DNA of 24,964 nt from DASUFE01 sp036274675 (GTDB taxonomy: Bacteria > Pseudomonadota > Gammaproteobacteria > HTCC5015), in assembly GCA_036274675.1 (NCBI GenBank), contig DASUFE010000071.1:1-24964 (forward strand), read 5' to 3'. Below, one piece after another: positions 15,302 to 21,829 of this stretch (position 1 is its first letter; the number at the start of each line of letters is the position of its first letter). Made by a program: the position numbers and the translations under genes. The notes under the pieces are model-generated. The model worked only from the letters and a program-made list of their open reading frames with translations. It searched no databases and had not been told where the DNA came from.

Positions 15302-16261
15302 TCAAGGTACGGCGATACGCGCCAGCAGTTGTTCGATAATGTGGTCGGGGGTGACGCCTTCTGCCTGCGCCTCGTAGTTCAGCAGTATGCGATGCCGCAA
15401 TACGTCGTAGGCCATGGCCTGGATATCGTCCGGAGTCACGTAATCGCGCCCCGCGAGCCAGGCATGAACGCGGGCGCAGCGGTCGAGCGCGATAGTGGCG
15501 CGCGGGCTGGCCCCGTACTGTATCCATTGCGCCAGGTCCTCGCCGTAGGCCGCCGGCGTGCGCGTGGCCAGCACCAGTTGCAGCAGGTATTGCTCGAGGT
15601 TGGCGGCCATGTGCAATTCCAGCGCCTGCCCGCGGGCGGCGAACAGGTCCTGCTGGCCTATGGGAGTGATGGCGTCCTTCTGTTCGGGGTGCGCGGTCTC
15701 GCGCCGCACCAGTTGCAGGATACGTTGCTCGGCGGCAGGATCGGGGTAGCCGATCCGGACGTGCATCAGGAACCGGTCAAGCTGGGCTTCGGGCAGGGGG
15801 TAGGTGCCTTCCTGCTCGATCGGGTTCTGGGTCGCCATCACCAGGAACAGTTGCGGCAGCGGGTAGGTTTCACGGCCGACGGTGATCTGGCGCTCGGCCA
15901 TGGCTTCGAGCAGGGCGGATTGCACTTTGGCCGGCGCGCGGTTGATTTCATCCGCCAGTACCAGGTTATGGAACAGGGGACCCTGCTGGAAATGGAAGCT
16001 GCCCTGCTGCGGGCGGTAGATTTCGGTGCCGGTCAGGTCCGCGGGGAGAAGGTCGGGTGTGAACTGGATACGGTGGAAATCGCCCTCTATACCCTGGCAC
16101 AGGATCTTGATGGCGCGCGTCTTTGCCAGTCCGGGCGCTCCCTCCACCAGCAGGTGACCGTCCGCCAGCAGGGCGATCAACAGGCGGTCAACCAGTGCCT
16201 CTTGCCCGATCACATTACGGCCGATGTACTCTTTCAGACTTTGCAGTTGTTGTTGCAGCAT
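15302..16261 (-). CDS. moxR: MoxR-family AAA+ ATPase
   Basis: This 319-residue AAA+ protein of the MoxR branch has Walker A GAPGLAKT (41-48), a FTPDLLPADLTGTEIY stretch, Walker B VLADEINRAP, the sensor region VMATQNPIEQEGTYPLPEAQ and the sensor-2/lid region YGASPRATIAL. Length and wording are typical of the family. MoxR ATPases act as chaperones that remodel or metal-load partners, working with VWA proteins; the partners here are encoded directly downstream. First gene of the six-gene operon. The upstream 253-bp region is shared with divergent yadG. The minus strand there is AT-rich (16270-16325) but no single promoter stands out. Confidence 0.95.
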   Translation of the reverse strand: MLQQQLQSLKEYIGRNVIGQEALVDRLLIALLADGHLLVEGAPGLAKTRAIKILCQGIEGDFHRIQFTPDLLPADLTGTEIYRPQQGSFHFQQGPLFHNLVLADEINRAPAKVQSALLEAMAERQITVGRETYPLPQLFLVMATQNPIEQEGTYPLPEAQLDRFLMHVRIGYPDPAAEQRILQLVRRETAHPEQKDAITPIGQQDLFAARGQALELHMAANLEQYLLQLVLATRTPAAYGEDLAQWIQYGASPRATIALDRCARVHAWLAGRDYVTPDDIQAMAYDVLRHRILLNYEAQAEGVTPDHIIEQLLARIAVP

Positions 16262-16343
16262 AGGCGCTCGTTCTTCATTTGTGTTTATTGATTAAAGAAT
16301 CGCGTATTTTAAGGATTATTTATGCGCCGGGAACCCTGATCCC

Positions 16344-16364
16344 GCCCATGGGCCTTATAAAGGC
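16344..16364. promoter_or_regulatory. Palindromes in the moxR/yadG divergent region
   Basis: The perfect palindrome GCCCATGGGC (16344-16353) runs into GCCTT-ata-AAGGC (16352-16364). Both lie in the 253-bp space between divergent moxR and yadG (16262-16514), about 90 nt upstream of moxR and 120 nt upstream of the yadG -10. They could be an operator or an RNA hairpin; nothing decides between these. Confidence 0.3.
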
Positions 16365-16457
16365 GGCCCGGCGGACTTTTTAAACAAGCTTTCAGGGCCT
16401 CGTGTCAATCGCAGGTTCCGCGCTTGTTCAGAACTCCTTTAGATAAAAATACGTAAA

Positions 16458-16486
16458 TAGGTTCCCGCAGGCACGGCGTGTATAAT
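16458..16486 (+). promoter_or_regulatory. Promoter for yadG-yadH
   Basis: A perfect TATAAT at 16481-16486 lies 28 nt before the yadG ATG. The -35 at 17 nt (TAGGTT, 16458-16463) is poor. The hexamer and its position make the call reasonable. Confidence 0.45.
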
Positions 16487-16514
16487 GCGGCGCATTCTTC
16501 CGGGAGCGGGTTAG

Positions 16515-17444
16515 ATGGCGGCGGCCCTTCAGATCGAAAACCTGAGCAAGACCTACCGCAGCGGCGTGCAGGCGTTGAAGGGCGTCAGCTTCGAGGTGCG
16601 CGAAGGGGATTTTTTCGCCCTGCTCGGCCCTAACGGGGCCGGCAAGTCGACCACGATCGGCATCGTCACCTCCCTGGTGCGCAAAACCGCCGGTAAGGTG
16701 CGGGTGTTTGACCACGATATCGACCACCATTTCAGCCGCGCCAAGCAGTACATCGGCGTGGTGCCCCAGGAATTCAATTTCAACATTTTCGAAAAGCCGA
16801 TCAATATCGTAATGAACCAGGCCGGCTATTACGGCATTCCGCGCAGCCGGGCCTGCGAGCGCGCCGAATACTATCTGAAGGCGCTGGACCTGTGGGAGAA
16901 GCGCAACCAGCCCGCGCGTTTCCTGTCCGGCGGCATGAAGCGGCGGCTGCTGATCGCGCGGGCGCTGGTGCATGATCCGAAACTGCTGATCCTGGACGAG
17001 CCCACGGCGGGCGTGGATATCGAGATGCGCCGCGGCATGTGGGATTTCATGCGCGAGATCAATCGCAGCGGAACCACCATTATCCTGACTACGCATTACC
17101 TGGAAGAGGCGGAGAGCCTGTGCCGCAATATCGTCATCATCGACCACGGAGAGCTGGTCGAGAACACCACGGTGCGTGCGCTGCTGAACAAGCTGCACAT
17201 CGAAACCTTCGTTTTCGACCTGAAGGAACCGCTCGCAGCCGCGCCGGCGCTGCCGGGTTATGTCGTACGGCTGGTCGATTCCACCACTCTGGAAATCGAT
17301 ATCTCCAAGGAAAAAGCGATCAACGCGGTCTTCGAGTCGCTCACCGCGCAGGGCATACAGGTGGTCAGCATGCGCAACAAGTCGAACCGGCTGGAAGAAC
17401 TGTTCATCAAAATGGTTTCCAACGGCAAGAAGAACCCGGGTTGA
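16515..17444 (+). CDS. yadG: ABC-2 type exporter, ATP-binding protein (YadG-like)
   Basis: The protein has 309 residues, against 308 in E. coli YadG. Walker A is GPNGAGKST (38-46). PQEFNFNIFEKPINIVMNQ is the YadG-type Q-loop region. The signature is LSGGMKRRL, Walker B is LLILDEPTAGVD, and the switch histidine is in LTTHYLEEAE. The C-terminal part, with GIQVVSMRNKSNRLEELF, is also specific to YadG. It energises export by the YadH permease encoded 4 nt downstream. The substrate is not known for this family; drug or polysaccharide-related substrates are guesses. GGGAGCGGGTT upstream gives a modest ribosome site. Confidence 0.94.
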   Translation: MAAALQIENLSKTYRSGVQALKGVSFEVREGDFFALLGPNGAGKSTTIGIVTSLVRKTAGKVRVFDHDIDHHFSRAKQYIGVVPQEFNFNIFEKPINIVMNQAGYYGIPRSRACERAEYYLKALDLWEKRNQPARFLSGGMKRRLLIARALVHDPKLLILDEPTAGVDIEMRRGMWDFMREINRSGTTIILTTHYLEEAESLCRNIVIIDHGELVENTTVRALLNKLHIETFVFDLKEPLAAAPALPGYVVRLVDSTTLEIDISKEKAINAVFESLTAQGIQVVSMRNKSNRLEELFIKMVSNGKKNPG

Positions 17445-17448
17445 AGCG

Positions 17449-18222
17449 ATGGATCTGCAACATCAATATATAGCCTTCGGCACCATCGTGCGGCGTGAAA
17501 TCACGCGTTTCACGCGCATCTGGACGCAGACCATCGTTCCGCCCGCGGTCACGACCACGCTGTATTTCCTGATCTTCGGCAAGCTGATCGGGCCGCGCAT
17601 CGGCGTTGTTCACGGCGTTCCTTATATCCAGTACATCGTGCCGGGACTGGTTATGATGTCGATCATCACCAGTTCCTATGCCAACGTGGTGGCTTCCTTT
17701 TATGGCTCCAAGTTCCAGCGCAATCTCGATGAGATGCTGGTGTCGCCGATGCCCGATTACATCATCGTGCTCGGCTATGCCGCCGGCGGTGTTGCGCGCG
17801 GACTGTGCGTCGGCACCGTGGTGACGCTGGTCGCGCTGTGCTTCGTCCACCTGCCGGTGGCGCACTGGGGCGTGATGGTCAGCGTCTGTCTGCTGACGTC
17901 CATGCTGTTCGCTTTTGCCGGGCTTGTGAACGCCATCTTCGCCAACAGTTTTGACGATATCAATATCATCCCGACCTTCGTACTGACGCCGTTGACCTAC
18001 CTCGGCGGCATCTTCTATTCGATCGACATGCTGCCCGATTTCTGGCGCGGCGTTTCCTTCGTCAACCCCATCCTTTATATGGTGAACGGTTTCCGCTACG
18101 GCATTCTCGGGCTGACCGATATGTCGATCGGCATGGCGTACACGATCATCATCGGTTTTACCGTTGTTATGTTCCTGTTGTGCCTGTATCTGTTGAAGCG
18201 CGGCACGGGCATCAGAAATTAG
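17449..18222 (+). CDS. yadH: ABC-2 type exporter permease (YadH-like)
   Basis: From the ATG at 17449 the product has 257 residues, matching E. coli YadH (256); the longer open frame from 17260 overlaps yadG out of frame. About six membrane segments are visible. Conserved YadH wording includes REITRFTRIWTQTIVPPAVT, LYFLIFGKLIGPRIG, YIQYIVPGLVMMSIIT, SKFQRNLDEMLVSPMP and PTFVLTPLTYLGGIFYS. It forms the membrane channel of the exporter in the inner membrane together with YadG. The two genes are separated by 4 nt and are clearly one operon. A PfkB-family kinase follows 14 nt downstream and may be in the same transcript. Confidence 0.93.
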   Translation: MDLQHQYIAFGTIVRREITRFTRIWTQTIVPPAVTTTLYFLIFGKLIGPRIGVVHGVPYIQYIVPGLVMMSIITSSYANVVASFYGSKFQRNLDEMLVSPMPDYIIVLGYAAGGVARGLCVGTVVTLVALCFVHLPVAHWGVMVSVCLLTSMLFAFAGLVNAIFANSFDDINIIPTFVLTPLTYLGGIFYSIDMLPDFWRGVSFVNPILYMVNGFRYGILGLTDMSIGMAYTIIIGFTVVMFLLCLYLLKRGTGIRN

Positions 18223-18236
18223 TTTAAGGGAAGTAA

Positions 18237-19244
18237 ATGAAACAGTATCACGTGTACGGTCTCGGCAATGCACTGGTCGATATCGAATATAAAGTGGACG
18301 CGCAGGCATTGCGGGAGCTGGGGGTCGACAAGGGCGTGATGACGCTGGTCGACGAGGCGCAGCAGAGCCGCATCATTGCCGGGCTCAAGGGCGGCGAGAG
18401 CAACCGCGGCAGCGGCGGTTCCGCGGCCAACACCGTGACCGCGGTCAGCCAGTTCGGCGGCAAGTCGTTCTATTCGTGCAAGGTCGCGAATGACGAGATG
18501 GGCCATTTCTATGTCGATGATCTGATACGTGGCGGCGTCACCACCAATATTCATCCCGCGCAGACCCGGTCCGGCGCCACCGGCAAATGCCTGGTTTTCG
18601 TCACGCCCGACGCCGACCGCACCATGAATACCTTCCTGGGTGTGTCGGCGGAGTTTTCCCCGGCGGAAGTCGATCCTTCGGCGATCGAGGAATCAGAGTA
18701 CGTATATATAGAGGGCTATCTGGTGACCGGCGAGCCGACGCGGGCCGCCGCCATTCATGCCTGCGAGTTGGCCCGGCAGAAGAACACCCTGATCGCTTTC
18801 ACCCTGTCGGATCCCAATATGCCGCGGTTTTTCAGGGACGGCATCCTGCAAATCATCGGCGGCGGGGTCGATCTGCTGTTCGCGAACGAGGAAGAAGCGT
18901 TCGAGTTGGCCGGGACCCGCGATCTGAAAGCGGCAATCGCCAATCTGAAGGTTCTGGCCAGGGAGCTGGTCATAACGCGCGGCCCGCAGGGCGCGTTGAT
19001 CTACGACGGTCGGGAGCCGATCGAAATCGCTCCCGTCAAAACCAAGGCCGTCGACACCACGGGGGCGGGCGATCTTTTTGCAGGCGCCTATCTCTACGGC
19101 ATCACTCACGGCCTGAGCCGGCGCCGGGCGGGCGATCTGGCGTCGCTCGCGGCATCGCGCCTCGTCGCGCAACCCGGTCCGCGTCTGCGCGCCGAGCAGA
19201 TCAGCGCGATCCTGCAGGAATTCAAAAACAGCGGTTCAAAATAA
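18237..19244 (+). CDS. PfkB-family carbohydrate/nucleoside kinase (adenosine-kinase-like)
   Basis: This 335-residue ribokinase-fold protein has a strong ribosome site (AAGGGAAG) 14 nt after yadH. The N-terminal YGLGNALVDIEYKVD and GGSAANTVTAVSQFGG are the substrate-side PfkB motifs. DTTGAGDLFAGAYLYG (from 273) is PfkB signature 2, with D279 as the catalytic base. The FANEEEAFELAG stretch is also typical. It transfers phosphate from ATP to a sugar or nucleoside hydroxyl. The sequence belongs to the adenosine-kinase-like group common in proteobacteria, but substrate specificity is not proven. A possible weak hairpin lies about 195 nt downstream (19440-19453). Confidence 0.9.
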   Translation: MKQYHVYGLGNALVDIEYKVDAQALRELGVDKGVMTLVDEAQQSRIIAGLKGGESNRGSGGSAANTVTAVSQFGGKSFYSCKVANDEMGHFYVDDLIRGGVTTNIHPAQTRSGATGKCLVFVTPDADRTMNTFLGVSAEFSPAEVDPSAIEESEYVYIEGYLVTGEPTRAAAIHACELARQKNTLIAFTLSDPNMPRFFRDGILQIIGGGVDLLFANEEEAFELAGTRDLKAAIANLKVLARELVITRGPQGALIYDGREPIEIAPVKTKAVDTTGAGDLFAGAYLYGITHGLSRRRAGDLASLAASRLVAQPGPRLRAEQISAILQEFKNSGSK

Positions 19245-19534
19245 TCTGGAACGCGGGTTTATAAGTGTCTTACAGGACATCCGGAAAAAAAGTCATTCAT
19301 CCGGACTAGGCCGGGCGGATTATCGAGTACACTGCCGGAAAATTTGGTAATCCCGGGCTTGTGTTGTTGTAAGGGCAAAGCGGTCCGGGCATTCGAAGCA
19401 AAAACCATATTTCGGAATTAAATCCTGACTCGGGGTAGCGCCCGTGTGCGGGCTTTATCGACGTTTTTCACATAAGGACATGTCCGCCGTTCCCCCTCGG
19501 AGGCGACGGCGTGCGCCCGGCATATGGGCGCGAG

Positions 19535-19555
19535 TTATAGTTATAATTACTATAA
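19535..19555. promoter_or_regulatory. Perfect AT-rich palindrome, candidate operator
   Basis: TTATAGT and ACTATAA are perfect inverted arms around TATAATT. The centre (19545) would be at about -47 relative to the predicted start of the downstream gene, a position typical for an activator site or UP element. A TATAAT (19542-19547) inside it could instead be a -10, but it has no -35. Confidence 0.4.
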
Positions 19556-19557
19556 GA

Positions 19558-19585
19558 TGGACATCGTGCAAAGGCTGGCTATACT
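19558..19585 (+). promoter_or_regulatory. Sigma-70 promoter for the two-TM hypothetical gene
   Basis: TGGACA (19558-19563), a 16-nt spacer and TATACT (19580-19585): 5/6 matches in each hexamer. It leaves a leader of about 60 nt before the ATG at 19652. Confidence 0.5.
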
Positions 19586-19651
19586 CCTGCTAAGGCGGGT
19601 TTGAGGCGAGGAATGGGTCGACAACAACAGAAACCTCTGAGGAGGCAATCA

Positions 19652-20161
19652 ATGACAGACGGGAAGTTCGACATTGCGGATTTCGTGATCGTTACCATTG
19701 GCCTCGTTATTTCCGTAACCTGCCTCTTGCTGGCATTCTCCCACGCCATACCCGGATGGATGGCGACGATCTTTACCTCGCTCGGCATCCTGCTGGCGGT
19801 CACTGTCTTTATCGGCGGCAAACAGCATACCAATCAGCTCGTCATCACCGACCAGGGGATTACCCGCCACTTTGGCCGCAAATTCCGCCTCAAGAAACAG
19901 GAGAGCGTGGCCTGGAAGGATCTGTCGAAGGTCGAAATCGAAACCACCGATGATGGCCCGGTAGCCGAGGATTTCTTCTACCTGCTGCACGCCAGAGAGG
20001 GCGGCGGTGTGGTGGTTGGAGTGCGCCTCGCGGTTGAAAATAACCTGCTGAAGGAATTGCAGCAGCGCCTGCCCGGCCTCGACAAGAAAACCGTCGCGCT
20101 CGCCTCCGGCTGCACTGAAAACCGCAGCTTCCATATCTGGCCCGCACGGCAGAGTGTCTGA
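19652..20161 (+). CDS. Hypothetical membrane protein, two N-terminal TM helices
   Basis: From the ATG at 19652 the product has 169 residues. This start has a near-perfect GAGGAGG ribosome site (19639-19645), so the longer frame from 19601 is rejected. Two membrane helices (about 9-29 and 34-53) are separated by HAIPGWM. The soluble domain begins NQLVITDQGITRHFGRKF and continues VAWKDLSKVEIETTDDGP and FFYLLHAREGGGVVVG. This alternation of strands resembles a bacterial PH-like domain (inference from the ITDQGI and W-x-DLSKVEI pattern). No function can be assigned. Both neighbours are on the same strand, but it has its own promoter and a gap of 104 nt to the next gene. Confidence 0.7.
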   Translation: MTDGKFDIADFVIVTIGLVISVTCLLLAFSHAIPGWMATIFTSLGILLAVTVFIGGKQHTNQLVITDQGITRHFGRKFRLKKQESVAWKDLSKVEIETTDDGPVAEDFFYLLHAREGGGVVVGVRLAVENNLLKELQQRLPGLDKKTVALASGCTENRSFHIWPARQSV

Positions 20162-20205
20162 AATATCCCTCCCCCGAGAACATAGTCGCAAGGGATGAAA
20201 AATGG

Positions 20206-20230
20206 CCTTCTCCCTTTACAGGCGAGAAGG
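20206..20230. repeat. REP-like inverted repeat
   Basis: CCTTCTC (20206-20212) and GAGAAGG (20224-20230) flank an 11-nt loop, followed by TAGGATGCGGGTG. The wording resembles the widespread proteobacterial intergenic repeat with GGAGAAGG...GGATGAGGGTG. Only one copy is seen in this window. Confidence 0.4.
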
Positions 20231-20265
20231 TAGGATGCGGGTGTCCATCGTGGAGTGGAGTCCTC

Positions 20266-20730
20266 ATGAGAATTTCCGCCTTGCTGTTACTGTTGTCATG
20301 GCTCGCCGTTGCGGATGCCGCCGTCCAGCCGCCGCAGATGGAAGAGCTGGCGCAGGCGCGAGCGAAGTGGAAGTCGCAGCACATTGAAAATTACGCCTTT
20401 ATGATCTCCAATACCTGTTCATGCCCTCTGTTGCAGGCAGGGCCGCTGGTGATCGTGGTTGAGGACGGCAAGCTCCGGCGTACCTTTTATGCCGGTGGCC
20501 CGAGGGACGGTTTTGTCAAGGGACAGTCCATCCGCCGGCGTTCGCCGCTCCGGGTTACTGTCGACGGGCTGTTCGAGGTGATCGAAAAGCGGCTCAAGAT
20601 TTCGAGCCCCGCCCAAGTGAAAATAAAATACGATGACAAGCTTGGATATCCGGCCCTGTTCGAGTATGTCGATTCTTCTCTCAAGGACGGGCATGCGAAG
20701 ATCGAGCTCAAGAACTTTAAGCGGCTTTAA
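20266..20730 (+). CDS. Secreted DUF6174-family protein
   Basis: This 154-residue protein has a clear signal peptide, MRISALLLLLSWLAVADA. The ATG at 20266 follows a good GGAG site. The mature part has ARAKWKSQHIENYAFMISNTCSCP, PLVIVVEDGKL, TVDGLFEVIEKRL and IKYDDKLGYPALFEYVD, the conserved order of the DUF6174 family, whose members are periplasmic or lipid-anchored and of unknown function. Two cysteines (CSCP) in the conserved position suggest a disulfide or metal site; no lipobox is obvious at the signal cleavage site. It is not clearly in an operon; can follows after 155 nt with its own promoter. Confidence 0.78.
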   Translation: MRISALLLLLSWLAVADAAVQPPQMEELAQARAKWKSQHIENYAFMISNTCSCPLLQAGPLVIVVEDGKLRRTFYAGGPRDGFVKGQSIRRRSPLRVTVDGLFEVIEKRLKISSPAQVKIKYDDKLGYPALFEYVDSSLKDGHAKIELKNFKRL

Positions 20731-20801
20731 AAAATCAGCGACATGCATCGCCCGGCTTCGTTTGAGAGTGTAATCGTCGCCGGCGTTTTTCCAGGGTGTA
20801 A

Positions 20802-20829
20802 TTGGTATATCTTCCGGGCTGGTCTATAA
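20802..20829 (+). promoter_or_regulatory. Promoter for can
   Basis: TTGGTA (20802-20807), a 16-nt spacer and a perfect TATAAT (20824-20829). The leader to the ATG at 20886 is about 50 nt. Confidence 0.6.
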
Positions 20830-20885
20830 TCCGCCGGCCATTGAACGGCGCCCGCGTATTTTGCAAACGGACGGAGAGCTGACCC

Positions 20886-21524
20886 ATGAAAGAGCTGATG
20901 CAATTGTTCCGGAACAACAAGGACTGGTCCGAGGGCATGCGCAAGCGAGACCCCGAGTTTTTCCAGAAGCTGTCGCGCCTGCAATCGCCGGAATACCTGT
21001 GGATCGGCTGCTCGGACAGCCGGGTACCCGCTAACGATATCGTCGGTCTGCTGCCGGGCGAGTTGTTCGTGCATCGCAACGTCGCGAACGTCGTCGTTCA
21101 CACCGACCTCAACTGCCTGTCGGTCATGCAGTTCGCGGTGGACGTGCTGAAGGTGCGCCACATCATCGTCTGCGGTCACTATGGCTGCGGGGGCGTGCAT
21201 GCGGCGCTGCGCGGCGACCGTGTCGGTCTCACCGACAACTGGTTGCGGCATGTGCAGGACGTGCGCTTCAAACACGAAGGCCGCCTTACGACGGTGGCCG
21301 AGACGCGGCGCGGTGATCATCTGTGCGAACTCAACGTCATCGAACAGGCCGTTAACGTTTGCCAGACCACGATCGTGGGCGATGCCTGGGACCGGGGCCA
21401 GGACTTGACGATACACGGCTGGGTTTACGGCCTGAAGGACGGCCTGCTGCGCGATCTCAAATTCATTGCTTCCTCAAAGGACGAGGCGCTTGCGTCCTAT
21501 CAGGCGGCGCTGGATTCCCTGTAG
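20886..21524 (+). CDS. can: Beta-carbonic anhydrase (type II, Can-like)
   Basis: The protein has 212 residues, against 220 in E. coli Can. The zinc ligands are C42 (GCSDSRVPAND), H98 and C101 (CGHYGCGGV), with the D44-R46 catalytic dyad; numbering equals that of E. coli Can. W39, R64 and a tyrosine at 180 (HGWVYG) match the non-catalytic bicarbonate site known from the H. influenzae and E. coli enzymes, where W39, R64 and Y181 control a pH- and bicarbonate-dependent switch. The enzyme interconverts CO2 and bicarbonate in the cytoplasm and supplies bicarbonate for carboxylation reactions. It is a single-gene unit with its own promoter and a GGAG ribosome site (20873-20876). It ends directly against repeat copy C. 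Confidence 0.97.
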   Translation: MKELMQLFRNNKDWSEGMRKRDPEFFQKLSRLQSPEYLWIGCSDSRVPANDIVGLLPGELFVHRNVANVVVHTDLNCLSVMQFAVDVLKVRHIIVCGHYGCGGVHAALRGDRVGLTDNWLRHVQDVRFKHEGRLTTVAETRRGDHLCELNVIEQAVNVCQTTIVGDAWDRGQDLTIHGWVYGLKDGLLRDLKFIASSKDEALASYQAALDSL

Positions 21525-21770
21525 ATTTCTCGCAAAGAACGCCGGGAAAACCAAGAGATCCTCTCGCAGGGTTCGCCGAGAACGCATGTCCTTGGTTCGC
21601 GGAGTTTACCGAGACCGCGATGTAGCCCGCGGCATGTTCGGAGAACGCGCATAAAAATAGTAACTTTGCCGCTTTGCGAACTGTTTTCGACTAGTCTCTG
21701 CGAACTCGATCTCCGTTCCTGACTCGATTCTACTGATTACATCCCTGTAATCATCTGCGAGAGGTGGATT
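21525..21770. repeat. Dispersed convergent-junction repeat, copy C
   Basis: Starts at the can stop codon with ATTTCTCGCAAAGAACGCC. The second module is CCTCTCGCAGGGTTCGCCGA; the right end is CTGCGAGAGG (21755-21764). The core TGTTCGGAGAACGCGC (21635-21650) is identical to copy B1 (8870-8885). It also holds a perfect 8-bp stem, TGATTACA-tccc-TGTAATCA (21734-21753). No gene is seen between 21525 and 21829. Confidence 0.7.
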
Positions 21771-21779
21771 TTTCAAAAG

Positions 21780-21809
21780 AAAAGGCCGGAGCCCGCGCTC
21801 CGGCCTTTT
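21780..21809. terminator. Bidirectional intrinsic terminator between PL11 gene and can
   Basis: A perfect 13-bp stem, AAAAGGCCGGAGC (21780-21792) and GCTCCGGCCTTTT (21797-21809), has a 4-nt loop. The A-run on one side and T-run on the other give a U-tract in both directions. It lies 20 nt past the PL11 stop on the minus strand and could also end transcripts coming from can. Confidence 0.9.
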
Positions 21810-21829
21810 GCGTTATTGCCTTGCGTGAA

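Larger units (their letters stand above)
19245..19651. other. 407-bp intergenic region with hairpin, palindrome and promoter
   Basis: No gene is recognised between the kinase stop and the next ATG. It holds a short stem, GCCCG-tgtg-CGGGC (19440-19453), followed by TTTAT, which could be a weak terminator for the kinase transcript. The AT-rich palindrome (19535-19555) and the promoter (19558-19585) are listed separately. A small regulatory RNA cannot be excluded, but nothing specific supports one. Confidence 0.4.

Noticed and set aside
15254..16291. 345-codon plus-strand open frame opposite moxR
   Set aside because: Shadow of moxR, which has all AAA+ motifs on the minus strand.
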